Virus record (IMG/VR): IMGVR_UViG_3300046812_000237
Coordinates: 1 to 60,051 of that record
Strand: one strand, 5' to 3'
Source: a virus
DNA length: 60,051 nucleotides
Each line of letters begins with the position of its first letter. The stretch's first letter is position 1. Positions 25,119 to 34,104 of the stretch are shown piece after piece. Under the pieces are notes generated by a model. The model did no database searches. It saw only the letters and a list, made by a program, of their open reading frames with translations, and had not been told where the DNA came from. A program made the translations under genes and the position numbers.

Positions 25119-27692
25119 TTAGTTCCCGACGCACTGGTAGCGGATGCTGTCGGTTCCCGTCCCGGTAATTGTGAAAGCGCTCCCCGACGACTGCACAATC
25201 TGCGTCGCCTGTGTAGCTGTCAGGTCCGCCGCCGTGCACGTGTAACTGGTATTCGAAGTGAACACCGCCGCCCCGGTCAGCGTCACGGCGCAGCTTGTGC
25301 CCAGTACGCAGCTATCGACTATCGCATGCGCGTTGGTGGCCTGGGTGCCGGAATGATTGTAAAGAATGGGACCGGCCGCGAGATTCGGGACTGGCGTGGT
25401 CGAGGTGATGTCGAGCGGCACCGTGCCCGTGGCGATCGTTATTTTTAACGGGATGGCGGTCTCCCATTGGTTGCTGGCGTTTTCCTTGAGGCATCCATCG
25501 GTGCCGGTGGGATTGGCCTCTGAGCAGATGATGTTTTCGCTGTTGCCGGCCCGGAGCAAGCCGTCGTCGGCCACGTCGGCCACCTGCGGGATAATCATGC
25601 GACTCTGCCCGTTGGTCTGGTCGGTGAGCACCCACTGCTGTGCGGCCGTCTTCCGCATCCGCCACTTGGTCGTGCCGCGGTCGCGCAAGGAGATGCCGAG
25701 GTCCTGCGATACGGTCAGGCCATCGTCGAGGGTAAACTCAAGGGTCGCGTCGAGGAAGTTGCGCGCGGTCGCGTTGCCGGTCTGCGAGACATCGAACACG
25801 TTATTGGTGCCCGTGGTGTCCCGCTGGTGGAATCCCGCGGAGTCGGCGTACCACCAGAGTACGGGCGAGGCGCTGCCAGAGTAGACCCGAAAGCCACCGG
25901 TGCCGCCGTTGGCGACGTTGTTGATCGCAAAGATACCCGTCCCGCGCGTGTAGACGTCCGTGCCGGCGCCCGTGGTAAGAACTTCCCGGGAGTCTCCGGT
26001 GTTCGAGTCGCGCAGCACGAAAGTGTTTGCGGCTGACTTTTCCCAGGCCCACTTGGCTGTGCCCTGGTCGAGCCAGCGGACCGAGCCAATCTGCGAGATC
26101 GACGTGCCGGTATCGCTGATGTCCACGTTCATGGTGGCGTTGGCGTAGTTCTTGATGAGGAACGGCTTGCGCCCGGTGTTGGGCGTGATGACCAGTTCGG
26201 TCGAGCGGTTACCCAAAGCGCCGCGCGCCCCGACCACGAGACCGTCATTCACGACCGCCGTGCCGCCGGTAGTGATGTAGGCGGGCAGCGCATCCTGAAA
26301 GCCGCCGTCTCCGGCCCAGGACCAGTCCGAAAGGTAAGTGCTCGAAGTCGCATAGGACTCGCTCGTGACTGTGTTCGAGACCGCCACGACGGTAGCGCCA
26401 GTCGTGCGGAGGCCCTTGATCTGCACGTTCTTGGTGAGTTGGACGCCGGTTTCGTCAATCTCGACCGCGGTTTCGCTCGCCCCGTTCATCTGAATCTCGC
26501 TGCCATGCAGGAGCACGTTGCCCCAGTTATTGATCTTGAGGCCGATGGCGCTGTCGACGCTCGCCTCCATGTAGGTCGAGATGTCGGTATCGCGGCAGCG
26601 CTGCGCCCCGCCAGAGTCTCCGGCAAGTTCGATGCTCGGCTGACCCGTTCCCGGGAAGTTGTAGACTCCGCCAAGGATCTGCCCGCCGAGCAGGGTGTGA
26701 CCGTCACAAGCGAAAACGAGCGGTCGTGCGCCGACCTGCGATCCCTCTACCCACACGTTGTCGAGCAGGAAGGGCCCGGAGATGCCGCTCGTCGACCCGA
26801 TGCGGACTCCGATCGTGTTCTTGAATTGCATGACCTTTACGTCCCGGAAAAGCGGCTGGTTCAGGACGCCGTCAATGTTAATCATGGCCGTGTGCACAGC
26901 GCCGAACAGGACTCCGTCGGCACCGTAGACGAGGAAATTGTCGAGCGCGAAATAGTCCTGTCCGGTCTCGCCGTTGCTGATGACCGAATCGACATCTGCC
27001 GTCGAGGAGACGATGATCGTGGCACCCCCGGTCGACCCGTTGGCCGACGTCGAGTTGCCCACGTTGAACCCGACAATGCCCCCGCCGTTATGGACCACGA
27101 TGCACGAGCCGGTGGGACTGTTCACGTTGCAGGTCAGAATCGTGTCCGGGTACATCTGCAGCGTCACGGGCTTGGTCGCGCTGCCAAGGTCGATCTGCGA
27201 GGTGAAGGTCTCGCGGTAGTGCTGCGGCGTGCAGACGATGCCCCCGGTACTCGGCAGCGCCGCCACCGCGGCCGCAATGTTCATGTAGGTCGAACCGTCG
27301 ACACAGAGGATGCCCGTGGAAGGTGGGACCGTCAGGAGGTCGATGTTGTTGACCGTGTACGGCGTCAGCGCGGGCGTGCCGCCGGACAGGCGCACGTCAT
27401 AGGAGTTGCCGGCCACACCGTAGAAGCGCCAGGTGCCGTTGGTCGCCGCGGCGAAAGGGTTAGCCTTTGCGCCACCGACGTTGTTCGTGTAGATGGTCGC
27501 GATGTTGGTCGTGCCAGCGTCGTACACCGTGACCGTGCAGCTCGCCGAAATAGCCTGATCCCCGGGCGCGCCAAGCTGGAAGCAAAAGCCGTAGTTGTCC
27601 CCGGGTATCGGGATATAGGTCTGCGCCCGCGCCGCACTGGCACCGAACGTCAGTGCCAGCACAGCGAGGACGCTAAAGAACAAGCGTCGCAT
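25119..27692 (-). CDS. Tail fibre/spike-like beta-helix protein with signal peptide
   Basis: 857 aa from the ATG at 27692, chosen because GGAGGAG lies just upstream and because it begins with a clean Sec signal peptide (RRLFFSVLAVLALTFG then ARA-Q, cleavage near residue 24). Then a beta-rich fibre N-domain, a probable right-handed beta helix (about 150-420, e.g. GVRIGSTSGISGPFLLDNV), a repeat-rich stalk with RWLDQGTAKW and SLRDRGTTKWRM-like repeats, and a Cys-containing C-terminus. Such stalk repeats are typical of phage fibres. A signal peptide on a tail protein is unusual and suggests export to the periplasm. Confidence 0.75.
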   Translation of the reverse strand: MRRLFFSVLAVLALTFGASAARAQTYIPIPGDNYGFCFQLGAPGDQAISASCTVTVYDAGTTNIATIYTNNVGGAKANPFAAATNGTWRFYGVAGNSYDVRLSGGTPALTPYTVNNIDLLTVPPSTGILCVDGSTYMNIAAAVAALPSTGGIVCTPQHYRETFTSQIDLGSATKPVTLQMYPDTILTCNVNSPTGSCIVVHNGGGIVGFNVGNSTSANGSTGGATIIVSSTADVDSVISNGETGQDYFALDNFLVYGADGVLFGAVHTAMINIDGVLNQPLFRDVKVMQFKNTIGVRIGSTSGISGPFLLDNVWVEGSQVGARPLVFACDGHTLLGGQILGGVYNFPGTGQPSIELAGDSGGAQRCRDTDISTYMEASVDSAIGLKINNWGNVLLHGSEIQMNGASETAVEIDETGVQLTKNVQIKGLRTTGATVVAVSNTVTSESYATSSTYLSDWSWAGDGGFQDALPAYITTGGTAVVNDGLVVGARGALGNRSTELVITPNTGRKPFLIKNYANATMNVDISDTGTSISQIGSVRWLDQGTAKWAWEKSAANTFVLRDSNTGDSREVLTTGAGTDVYTRGTGIFAINNVANGGTGGFRVYSGSASPVLWWYADSAGFHQRDTTGTNNVFDVSQTGNATARNFLDATLEFTLDDGLTVSQDLGISLRDRGTTKWRMRKTAAQQWVLTDQTNGQSRMIIPQVADVADDGLLRAGNSENIICSEANPTGTDGCLKENASNQWETAIPLKITIATGTVPLDITSTTPVPNLAAGPILYNHSGTQATNAHAIVDSCVLGTSCAVTLTGAAVFTSNTSYTCTAADLTATQATQIVQSSGSAFTITGTGTDSIRYQCVGN

Positions 27693-27706
27693 GGGACTCC
27701 TCCGTC

Positions 27707-27901
27707 TTAGGCGCGCTTTGCGCCGCCGAGGTCGTCGTAGAAAGTGACCGTTTCGGTCTCGCCCGATTCCTTGTGCTCGGATCCAGGAATCTCGACCCCT
27801 CCGTGTACGACGCCAGCGCCGCCGCTGCGGTCGCCGGGATTGCCGCACAACTCATCGACCGGTCCCTCATAGAGCTTCTTGTCAGGCTTGTCGTATGCCA
27901 T
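27707..27901 (-). CDS. Small hypothetical protein
   Basis: 64 aa behind a GAGG element. Polar, Gly/Asp/Glu-rich (GNPGDRSGGAGVVHGG) with no hydrophobic core, so probably extended or disordered. Lies between the adaptor-like 408-aa protein and the tail fibre. Function unknown. Confidence 0.6.
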   Translation of the reverse strand: MAYDKPDKKLYEGPVDELCGNPGDRSGGAGVVHGGVEIPGSEHKESGETETVTFYDDLGGAKRA

Positions 27902-27910
27902 TTTGCCCTC

Positions 27911-29137
27911 CTAGGCTAAGAAATCATGGTCCTGCTGAAAATCGGCGCCCGGCCATAGCGCGTTGGCGTAGGGCAGGCCGAGTTCGTACTCCACCAGCGT
28001 CGAGTACACTTCCTCGTCCTCGCGCATCATCTGCTGGATCTTGCCTTCGAACTTGGCTTCCCACTGCTTTGAGGCGTCCAGCGAATACATGGGGTTCTTC
28101 TGGTCCGGCAAGCCTTGCCAGCGGGCAATGTCCGCCAGACCTCCCCAGATCATCGTGTCGCCGTCGATGTACCGCGGCAGCGCCCAGTTGGGATCGTCGG
28201 TGTCCGGGAAGCGCTTGTCGTACAGGTACGGATAAACGCGCGCGCTCAGTTGATACGGCCAGAGTTCGAACATCGGCATCGCCGTCTTGTACCCGGGCGT
28301 CACCTGAATAACGAAGACGTCGTTGAGCACGTAAGTCCCCGCCGGGAACTGGATGTTCACGCCCTGGTCGAAGGGAATCGGCTGCGTGGACGTCGGAAAG
28401 TCGGTCGAGAATGAGCCGTTGTCTTTCTTCCACGCGAACGTCGAAGTGCCCACTACGCCCCCGGTGGTGATCTTGATGACGTAGGTGGACAGCGAATAGC
28501 CGGTGTAGAGACCCGAGGCGAACGGGCTCGGGCCTGCTCCAACGACCTGTACGCACGGCCCGACCGACCCGATGGGATTGGTGGTCGGATTGTAGGCGAG
28601 GTCAGCTAGGCAGTACGGCGTCCCGGAGTTGGCGCGCTGCGCGTCGATTGAGTCGATGTACTTCTGCGGCACGTGGGTCCGCAGCCGCCAGTTCATCGCC
28701 GTGTCCTTCACCGAGAGAAAGTCCTGAAAGTCGTTCGGGTTGGGCGTGATGTAGGCGGTGAGAATCTGATAGCCGACAGCGGCAGCGGATAGTCCGCCGT
28801 AGACCTCGTTGATCTCGAGTTGCGTCGCGCTGTTCACTGCGGCCACCGTGTAGATGGGTGCCACGGTGCCCACGCGGAACTGCCGACCGATGAGGTTCGC
28901 GTTCCACGCGGTCGCAGTGCCGTTGACGATATTCGACCCGCGCACGACGGTGATGGTTCCGGTCTTATAGACGTCTTCGGTGAGGAACTGCGACTGGCCA
29001 ATGCGCCACGACCAGAGCTTCCGGTAACGGATGTCCCGGAAGCGGTACTTCACGAAATTCTGAGCGAGGGCGATCGGGAGTACGGGGCAGTATAGTCTTA
29101 GCGAACGCCAAAGCTGCTGACTAGTTTCCTGCGCCAT
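27911..29137 (-). CDS. Structural protein with Ig-like beta domain, possible adaptor/head completion
   Basis: 408 aa. A helical start (QLWRSLRLYCPVLPIALAQ, then FRDIRYRKLWSWRIG) leads into a beta sandwich, GTITVVRGSNIVNGTATAW, LIGRQFRVGTVAPIYTVAAV. That is the 'TGTVTV..G' insert often seen in head-tail connectors. The C-terminus is helical. Located between decoration-like proteins and the tail fibre. Structural role is likely; the exact one is not certain. Confidence 0.6.
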   Translation of the reverse strand: MAQETSQQLWRSLRLYCPVLPIALAQNFVKYRFRDIRYRKLWSWRIGQSQFLTEDVYKTGTITVVRGSNIVNGTATAWNANLIGRQFRVGTVAPIYTVAAVNSATQLEINEVYGGLSAAAVGYQILTAYITPNPNDFQDFLSVKDTAMNWRLRTHVPQKYIDSIDAQRANSGTPYCLADLAYNPTTNPIGSVGPCVQVVGAGPSPFASGLYTGYSLSTYVIKITTGGVVGTSTFAWKKDNGSFSTDFPTSTQPIPFDQGVNIQFPAGTYVLNDVFVIQVTPGYKTAMPMFELWPYQLSARVYPYLYDKRFPDTDDPNWALPRYIDGDTMIWGGLADIARWQGLPDQKNPMYSLDASKQWEAKFEGKIQQMMREDEEVYSTLVEYELGLPYANALWPGADFQQDHDFLA

Positions 29138-29161
29138 AACACTCGATCACCCTCGCTCGTC

Positions 29162-29416
29162 TTAGAGGAAATCTACTTCCACGTCCACCGCGGCCATCGC
29201 ACCGCCACCGGCGTATGTGAAAGTCGCGACGTTGGTGCTGATACTCGCGAACACGTTTGTCGTGCTCGGCGGGTTGCAGGTCACCCCGAATATTTTCGAG
29301 GCGCCCGGAATCGTAAAGGTGTCACCCGTGGCCGCAAGCGAGATGTTCGCCTTGCGACGGCGGATGTCACCGATGACGCTATCAGCGTAAAGCGTGTTGA
29401 CTGTAGCTTCGGCCAA
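29162..29416 (-). CDS. Small beta-rich virion protein
   Basis: 84 aa. Basic N-terminus (DIRRRKANISL) followed by short beta strands (DTFTIPGASKIFGVTC, NVATFTYAGGG). Size, fold and place next to the 171-aa decoration-like protein suggest a minor head or cement protein. Function inferred from context. Confidence 0.6.
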   Translation of the reverse strand: MAEATVNTLYADSVIGDIRRRKANISLAATGDTFTIPGASKIFGVTCNPPSTTNVFASISTNVATFTYAGGGAMAAVDVEVDFL

Positions 29417-29429
29417 TGTGCACCCCCCC

Positions 29430-29945
29430 TTATGGGTTCTGCGCCATCGAACCTACGGACAGTTCGATCGCGGTAAATCCGGTAGAGGGTTCACCAGTGA
29501 ACACTCCGAGCACAACGTAGGTCGGCGCGGTCCCTGCCGGGATACCGATAACGTCGGAACTCGTGCCGGAGTTGGCGACAACGATCATGCCCTGGTTGGG
29601 CGCGCCCGCTGTCTTGATGGTGTTGTATCCGCGTCCGCCAATTTGCACGGCGCAGAAGTTGCCCGGGGTGACCGCAGCCGTGAACATTCCGCACGCGCCG
29701 TTGCGTCCCTGCGGAGCATCAGCGAGCTTGTTGGTCACGATGTAGTTCGAGCGGTCCTTCCAGAAAGCGACATCGCCTGCCGCCACGGAAGCCGGTCCGG
29801 AGTCGCACTTCACGACTTGCCAGACCTGTGCACCGAGAGTGCATCGCATACCAAGCTGGCCAGCCTGGTAGAGCGATGACACGTTCATCGCCGGGAGCTT
29901 TTGCGCCCCGACGTAGAGGGTATCCATGAATACGGAGTTAGGCAT
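29430..29945 (-). CDS. Capsid decoration-like protein
   Basis: 171 aa immediately downstream of the major capsid gene. Beta-rich, small-residue-rich strands: LGMRCTLGAQVWQVVKCD, PGNFCAVQIGGRGYN, GMIVVANSGTSSDVIG. This resembles capsid cement and decoration proteins encoded next to the capsid gene. Assigned by position and composition. Confidence 0.65.
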   Translation of the reverse strand: MPNSVFMDTLYVGAQKLPAMNVSSLYQAGQLGMRCTLGAQVWQVVKCDSGPASVAAGDVAFWKDRSNYIVTNKLADAPQGRNGACGMFTAAVTPGNFCAVQIGGRGYNTIKTAGAPNQGMIVVANSGTSSDVIGIPAGTAPTYVVLGVFTGEPSTGFTAIELSVGSMAQNP

Positions 29946-29984
29946 TGTTTTTGTCCGCCGCGCGACTTCCGCAGCGATTCCCCC

Positions 29985-31055
29985 TTATCCAGTGATCCCG
30001 TAGAGTTGGGCGTGGTAGCGTGGGTTCAGGGTGATGGCCGCAGCCGCGAGAACCTGCCCCGCGACCTTGGTGTTGCCCTGAGCCGGCTTCCAGCCGGTAA
30101 AGCCAAACGAGAACTTCGGCGACTTCGAGACGTAGAAGTTGAAGAACGGCTTGCGCGCGTTCATCCACCAGAGAGTTTCGGAGGTCACCGTCGGGTAAAC
30201 GACGACTGCTCCGTTGCTCATCTGCGTCAGGTAGGTCACCGCGTTGGGGTCACCGGTGCCCGAGATGTACGTCCCGGGCGCGTAGCGGGTGGCAATGAGC
30301 GTCGCAGAATTGAACTTCAGACCGTTGAAGCCGATCTTCGGATCCTGCGTGTCATTGAACCGCTGCTGCGTCTGGAACTTTTCCTTGATGTAGGCCAGGC
30401 CCTTGCGGGTGGTCACACCGAGGTTGGGCTCGATGTTGCCGAACGAGGCGTTGCCGTAGGTGTTTTCCAGAGTCGAGTACTGGATGGCACCGTTGACGTT
30501 TGTGGGGACGCTGTTCAGCGCCGAGCCTACCTGCCCACCGCGGGTGATTCCGCCGTAGGTCGCGTAGGTAGCGCCATCCCAGGAAGCCGTCGAATTGTCA
30601 TTCAAGGCCTCGGCGAGACCGTTGAAGTTGGGGGTGTAGCCTGCGGCCTGCCCGTTCAGGTAGATCGAGATGCCCATGAACGCGCCCATCGTCAGATAGG
30701 CGTTGGTCATGCGCGAATCCACCAGGCGGAAAGCCGCGAGCGGGCCGGTGTTCAACACTTCCATGTCTTCGAGGGAGAGCGTGACGTTCACCTCGTAGAA
30801 CTTCATGTTGAACTGGCAGCCCTGTTCGACCTGTTTTTCCGTGATGTCGAACTGCTTGCCCTTCAGATACGAACCGCCGACCATGCCGTCGTAGTAGAAG
30901 TTCTCTTGGATGAGAGAGCCTCCACCAAAGTCCTCGCGGGTGTTGACCTTGAAATAGGCCAGCGCCGGGTCGGCTTGGAAGATCGAGTCGACCAGTTGAG
31001 GACTCTCGCGGATGTAGCGGCGAGTAGATACGTTCAGTTGATCCAGTTCAGCCAC
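29985..31055 (-). CDS. Major capsid protein, HK97-fold candidate
   Basis: 356 aa. It starts LNVSTRRYIRESPQLVDSIF, a pattern I associate with podovirus capsid proteins. It continues with GGGSLIQENFYYDGM and the mixed alpha/beta organisation of a P-domain and A-domain (ITLNPRYHAQLYGITG at the end). It follows a scaffold-like gene and precedes a decoration-like gene, the canonical order. Confidence 0.78.
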   Translation of the reverse strand: MAELDQLNVSTRRYIRESPQLVDSIFQADPALAYFKVNTREDFGGGSLIQENFYYDGMVGGSYLKGKQFDITEKQVEQGCQFNMKFYEVNVTLSLEDMEVLNTGPLAAFRLVDSRMTNAYLTMGAFMGISIYLNGQAAGYTPNFNGLAEALNDNSTASWDGATYATYGGITRGGQVGSALNSVPTNVNGAIQYSTLENTYGNASFGNIEPNLGVTTRKGLAYIKEKFQTQQRFNDTQDPKIGFNGLKFNSATLIATRYAPGTYISGTGDPNAVTYLTQMSNGAVVVYPTVTSETLWWMNARKPFFNFYVSKSPKFSFGFTGWKPAQGNTKVAGQVLAAAAITLNPRYHAQLYGITG

Positions 31056-31089
31056 TTCGAAACCTCAAATTTGAGTTCGTGAGCGTTTC

Positions 31090-31845
31090 CTAGACGCCCG
31101 CGTTGGTGTTCCACGTATCCGCAAAGTTGCGCGCTCGTTGCCCCTCGGATAATGCAGCCGCTTGATCGCCCGCCGGCTTCTGCCAGAATGGAGAGGGTTC
31201 CGCCGCATCGGCCGGAGCCGAGTCGATCGGAAGGTTGCGCTTGGAGAGTTCCGCCGAGACGCCGGCTTTGATGCCGTCCTCGATGGATTTCTTCTGCGCT
31301 ATCTCCTGCTGTGCAGTCACCTTGGGTGCGATGACTTCCTTGTAGGCCGCGTCGATTGACAGGTTCTTTTCGAGGGCAAGTTTCTCAAGTGCATCGAGGT
31401 CCAGCGCCTCGCCGAAGCGAGAGCGATAGTCGTCCATAACGCGGACTGCGGCCTTGGTGATGTTCACACCAATCGCCGTGACCTTGTTACGTTCTGCCTC
31501 AAGTGCCTTGTCGAGTTGCGCCTGGGTCAAAGTAACCGTGCCATCGTTAGTCGGGGTTGCCCTTCGCGACGGATCGACGCCAGTCTTCGTCTCGAGTTCC
31601 TTGACGTAGGTGACGTTCGCGTCGTGCCACTTCTGCCACTTGTCGCGATTCTCTGCGAGAGCGGCAGCCTGGTTGCGGAGGTCGTCCATTGAGCGCGAGA
31701 ACTCAGACTGGCGGGTCACGCCGTCCTGAATCCCCTTTGCAAAATTCGGGTTGTCCAGAGCCTTCAACATCGTGTCTCGAACGCTTGCGTCGAGACCGGC
31801 CTGTTGAGCCAGCTCCGTTAAGTACGCTTTCGGGTCTACGGGCAT
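31090..31845 (-). CDS. Scaffolding protein
   Basis: 251 aa; the ATG at 31845 is preferred over 31860 because GGAGG is well spaced from it. Almost entirely helical and charged: a coiled coil in ELAQQAGLDASVRDTMLKAL and DDLRNQAAALAENRDKWQKW, an ELETK region, and a basic/acidic C-terminus. It lies directly upstream of the capsid gene. Scaffolds direct procapsid assembly and exit or are cleaved; no protease gene is evident here. Confidence 0.75.
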   Translation of the reverse strand: MPVDPKAYLTELAQQAGLDASVRDTMLKALDNPNFAKGIQDGVTRQSEFSRSMDDLRNQAAALAENRDKWQKWHDANVTYVKELETKTGVDPSRRATPTNDGTVTLTQAQLDKALEAERNKVTAIGVNITKAAVRVMDDYRSRFGEALDLDALEKLALEKNLSIDAAYKEVIAPKVTAQQEIAQKKSIEDGIKAGVSAELSKRNLPIDSAPADAAEPSPFWQKPAGDQAAALSEGQRARNFADTWNTNAGV

Positions 31846-31908
31846 TGCTATTTCCTCCATCGGTGCCAGCCACCTACGCGCGAGCGTGCCAGTGACCTAC
31901 CGATTATT

Positions 31909-32307
31909 TTACTGCGGTGGTGCGCCCGGGGGTCCCGGAGGCGGTGCTGCGCCTGCAGGTGGTGCGCCTGCCGGTGCTCCTCCGCCGGTCATCCCCGAGT
32001 TCTGCTGCGACTGCCTCATCGCCTGAATCACGGCCTGCCGAATCATCGAAGAAATCTGCGCCGCGATCGGAACGAAGGTCGGTAACATCTGCGCCAGTTG
32101 CGCCGCGCCCGATTCAACTAACTGGGCCTGCTGCGCGACCAGCGTTAAAAACTGAGCGCCTGGCGGCACTCCCTGCGGAGTGCTCTGCGGATTGTCCGCG
32201 AGCCCGGTATAGTCCGGAGTCTTCATTCCCGGCGGAGGCGGAGGCGGAGCATCTAGCCCCGGATTCGTTCCTTCGGACGGACTTGCCGGACCCATGCTTA
32301 TCGCCAT
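31909..32307 (-). CDS. Pro/Gly-rich hypothetical protein
   Basis: 132 aa with a PPPPPPG segment near the start and a GAPAGAPPAGAAPPPG tail around a helical middle (LTLVAQQAQLVESGAAQLAQ, PIAAQISSMIRQAVIQAM). Found in many phages before the scaffold gene; role unknown. Confidence 0.6.
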   Translation of the reverse strand: MAISMGPASPSEGTNPGLDAPPPPPPGMKTPDYTGLADNPQSTPQGVPPGAQFLTLVAQQAQLVESGAAQLAQMLPTFVPIAAQISSMIRQAVIQAMRQSQQNSGMTGGGAPAGAPPAGAAPPPGPPGAPPQ

Positions 32308-32313
32308 CTGCCG

Positions 32314-32418
32314 TTAGCCCTTCTTGGTGGCGCCGGCCTTGCCCATCGGCGCGGTCGCGGGGGTCTTCACCATCCCCATCTTTCCGCCGCCCTTGGTCAT
32401 TCCGCCTTTTTTCTTCAT
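32314..32418 (-). CDS. Tiny basic Gly/Lys-rich protein
   Basis: 34 aa from ATG 32418 with a clear GGAGG. KKKGGMTKGGGKMGMVKT, then a Lys-rich end. Probably disordered and nucleic-acid binding by charge. It is in the cluster of small basic head-region genes. Confidence 0.55.
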   Translation of the reverse strand: MKKKGGMTKGGGKMGMVKTPATAPMGKAGATKKG

Positions 32419-32435
32419 TACGTCCTCCGTGTGGT

Positions 32436-32618
32436 TTATGAAGACTTCGCGGGCGAAACAGACGCCCCGAGCTTCCGAGCCTTCGAAAGTAAAATAGCCC
32501 GCTTCTGTTTCAGCGCGCGCGCCGGGCCGAACTTCCTCCGGGTGCTCGCCAGAATCGAGGGCGGATTATCCTTCAACTCTTTTCCCACGCCTTCGAGGAT
32601 CGACTTGCTATCAGCCAC
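32436..32618 (-). CDS. Small basic head-region protein
   Basis: 60 aa, helical and basic (SILASTRRKFGPARALKQKR, then ILLSKARKLG). Matches a small family common in phage head modules. Overlaps the next gene by 8 bases. DNA binding is a guess from charge. Confidence 0.65.
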   Translation of the reverse strand: MADSKSILEGVGKELKDNPPSILASTRRKFGPARALKQKRAILLSKARKLGASVSPAKSS

Positions 32619-32808
32619 GTTTGGCGACCTTTTCCGCTGCCAGCGCGAACCGTGCCTTCTTGCCGATCTTCCCGGATTTACCGGCGTCCTTGTGGGCCAG
32701 AGCTGAGACAGACATGCCGCGCTTTTTAGCCATGCGGGTGAATGAGCCTTTGGTGCCCTTCTTTTCCATCCGCTCGCTGGCTTCCTGCATCCACTTTTCT
32801 GCAGCCAT
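32611..32808 (-). CDS. Small basic head-region protein
   Basis: 65 aa behind GGAAGGTGA. SFTRMAKKRGMSVSALA and GKSGKIGKKARFALAAEK match a small basic phage protein often encoded beside the previous family. Highly basic; could associate with packaged DNA or the portal. Unproven. Confidence 0.65.
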   Translation of the reverse strand: MAAEKWMQEASERMEKKGTKGSFTRMAKKRGMSVSALAHKDAGKSGKIGKKARFALAAEKVAKRG

Positions 32809-32877
32809 GAATCACCTTCCGCAGTGAGTGAACCACAAATGGCAGTGGCACATGCAACTCCATTCGTTCAATGGTTC

Positions 32878-34104
32878 TCACGGAACTACGGCAGTCGCGT
32901 TCGCGGTTTGTCCGTTTGGTCCCGTCGCGCTTACCGGGAAGCGTGTTCCCGTGGGATTGTTGGTCTGCGTGATCGTGCAAACGAGGTTGCTGCAGGTCAT
33001 CGACATCGTAGCCAGGGGCGCGGTGATCGTGACGACGGCGCTCCCGGACTTGGTTGGGTCTGCGACGCTGGTAGCCTTGGCAGAGAAGGCTGTCCCTGGT
33101 GTCGTGCCTGCCTTGTAGAGGCCCGTAGTGTCGATCGTTCCGCCGGTTGCCGTCCACGTCACGGCCGTATTCATCGTTCCACCTACTGTAGCGGTGAATT
33201 GCTGAATCGCGTTTTCGGCCAGCGTCGTCGTCGCAGGAGAAACTGTGACGGTGACGGGCTGCGTGCCGGTCGGCAGGAAATTCACGTCTACCCAGTAATT
33301 CGCGGTGGGCGAGGAAAGTTTGGTCGGATACGCGGAGGTCGAGCCATAGGCATACACGCCCGCGCTTACAGGTGCGCTGAGAGGCCCCACCACAAGTGGC
33401 GTCGTGAACGCTGGCTCGTTCCAGGCATACTGCGCCGTGTGGATGCTGGCGGTGTAGACCATGCCCGGCGTGATGATGATGGGCGAGGGGAAGGTGAACG
33501 TCTGCCAGCCAGATACCGTCTCGTTCGTGAACGTGCCGTTGCCAAGGCTATTTCCATTCGGGTTCCAGAGATGCGCGGTGTGCGGGCCGGTGGCGTTGGT
33601 CGCCTTGAAGAACTTGATGCCGACGATCTCACCAGGCACCGAGGTGGAGAACTTGATCCCGAGTTCGACCGAGTTGCCATCGTTGCCGGTCACATTCGCC
33701 GGTAGCTGCGTGTTGGGCCAGAAACTAAGCGTGCTGCCGCCGCCGCCCGTGCTGCCTCCGGGAATCGTCGCAGACACTTCCACCGAATTAGCCGACTCAT
33801 TCCCGAGCGAATCTATCGCCGTGATGACGTAGTAATAGACCTGCCCCGCCGCGATCGAAGTGTCGAGATAGGACAGCGTCGTGATGACCGACGTGTTGAG
33901 CGTAACGTAGGGTCCGCCGCTGGTATTGCTGCGCTTGGCGTTATAGCTGACGACGTTCGGCGTGACCGAAGCAAGCCAGGTCAGCGAGACTGAGTGCGTG
34001 GTGACTTGTGCTGCCGGTGCGCCGGGCGGGGTCGTGGCCGCAGCACGCGCAGCGAATGGAACAAGAAGCAGTGTCAGGAGCGCCAGTTTTAGAGTGTGCG
34101 ACAT
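32878..34104 (-). CDS. Exported multidomain protein: signal peptide, FN3, DUF4082, Ig-like
   Basis: 408 aa. A Sec signal peptide (TLKLALLTLLLVPFAARA, cleavage near residue 21). A fibronectin-III-like domain at about 25-115 (SVSLTWLASVTPNVVSYNAK, then YYYVITAIDSLGNES). A DUF4082-type domain at about 125-270 (VELGIKFSTSVPGEIVGIKF, HLWNPNGNSLGNGTFTNETV, YAYGSTSAYPT, YWVDVNF). A Big_2 Ig-like domain near 275-360, then a short Cys-containing beta segment. All are extracellular adhesion or carbohydrate-type modules. It overlaps the LuxR-like gene by 16 bases. Confidence 0.75.
   Translation of the reverse strand: MSHTLKLALLTLLLVPFAARAAATTPPGAPAAQVTTHSVSLTWLASVTPNVVSYNAKRSNTSGGPYVTLNTSVITTLSYLDTSIAAGQVYYYVITAIDSLGNESANSVEVSATIPGGSTGGGGSTLSFWPNTQLPANVTGNDGNSVELGIKFSTSVPGEIVGIKFFKATNATGPHTAHLWNPNGNSLGNGTFTNETVSGWQTFTFPSPIIITPGMVYTASIHTAQYAWNEPAFTTPLVVGPLSAPVSAGVYAYGSTSAYPTKLSSPTANYWVDVNFLPTGTQPVTVTVSPATTTLAENAIQQFTATVGGTMNTAVTWTATGGTIDTTGLYKAGTTPGTAFSAKATSVADPTKSGSAVVTITAPLATMSMTCSNLVCTITQTNNPTGTRFPVSATGPNGQTANATAVVP

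Noticed and set aside
26439-27710. Plus-strand 423-aa frame opposite the tail fibre
   Set aside because: Mirror of a GC-rich beta-helix gene; Arg/Asp/Val/Gly bias and no recognisable domain.
27693-27848. Upstream extension of the tail-fibre frame
   Set aside because: Arg-rich sequence without SD, overlapping the 27707 gene; the start at 27692 has GGAGGAG and a signal peptide.
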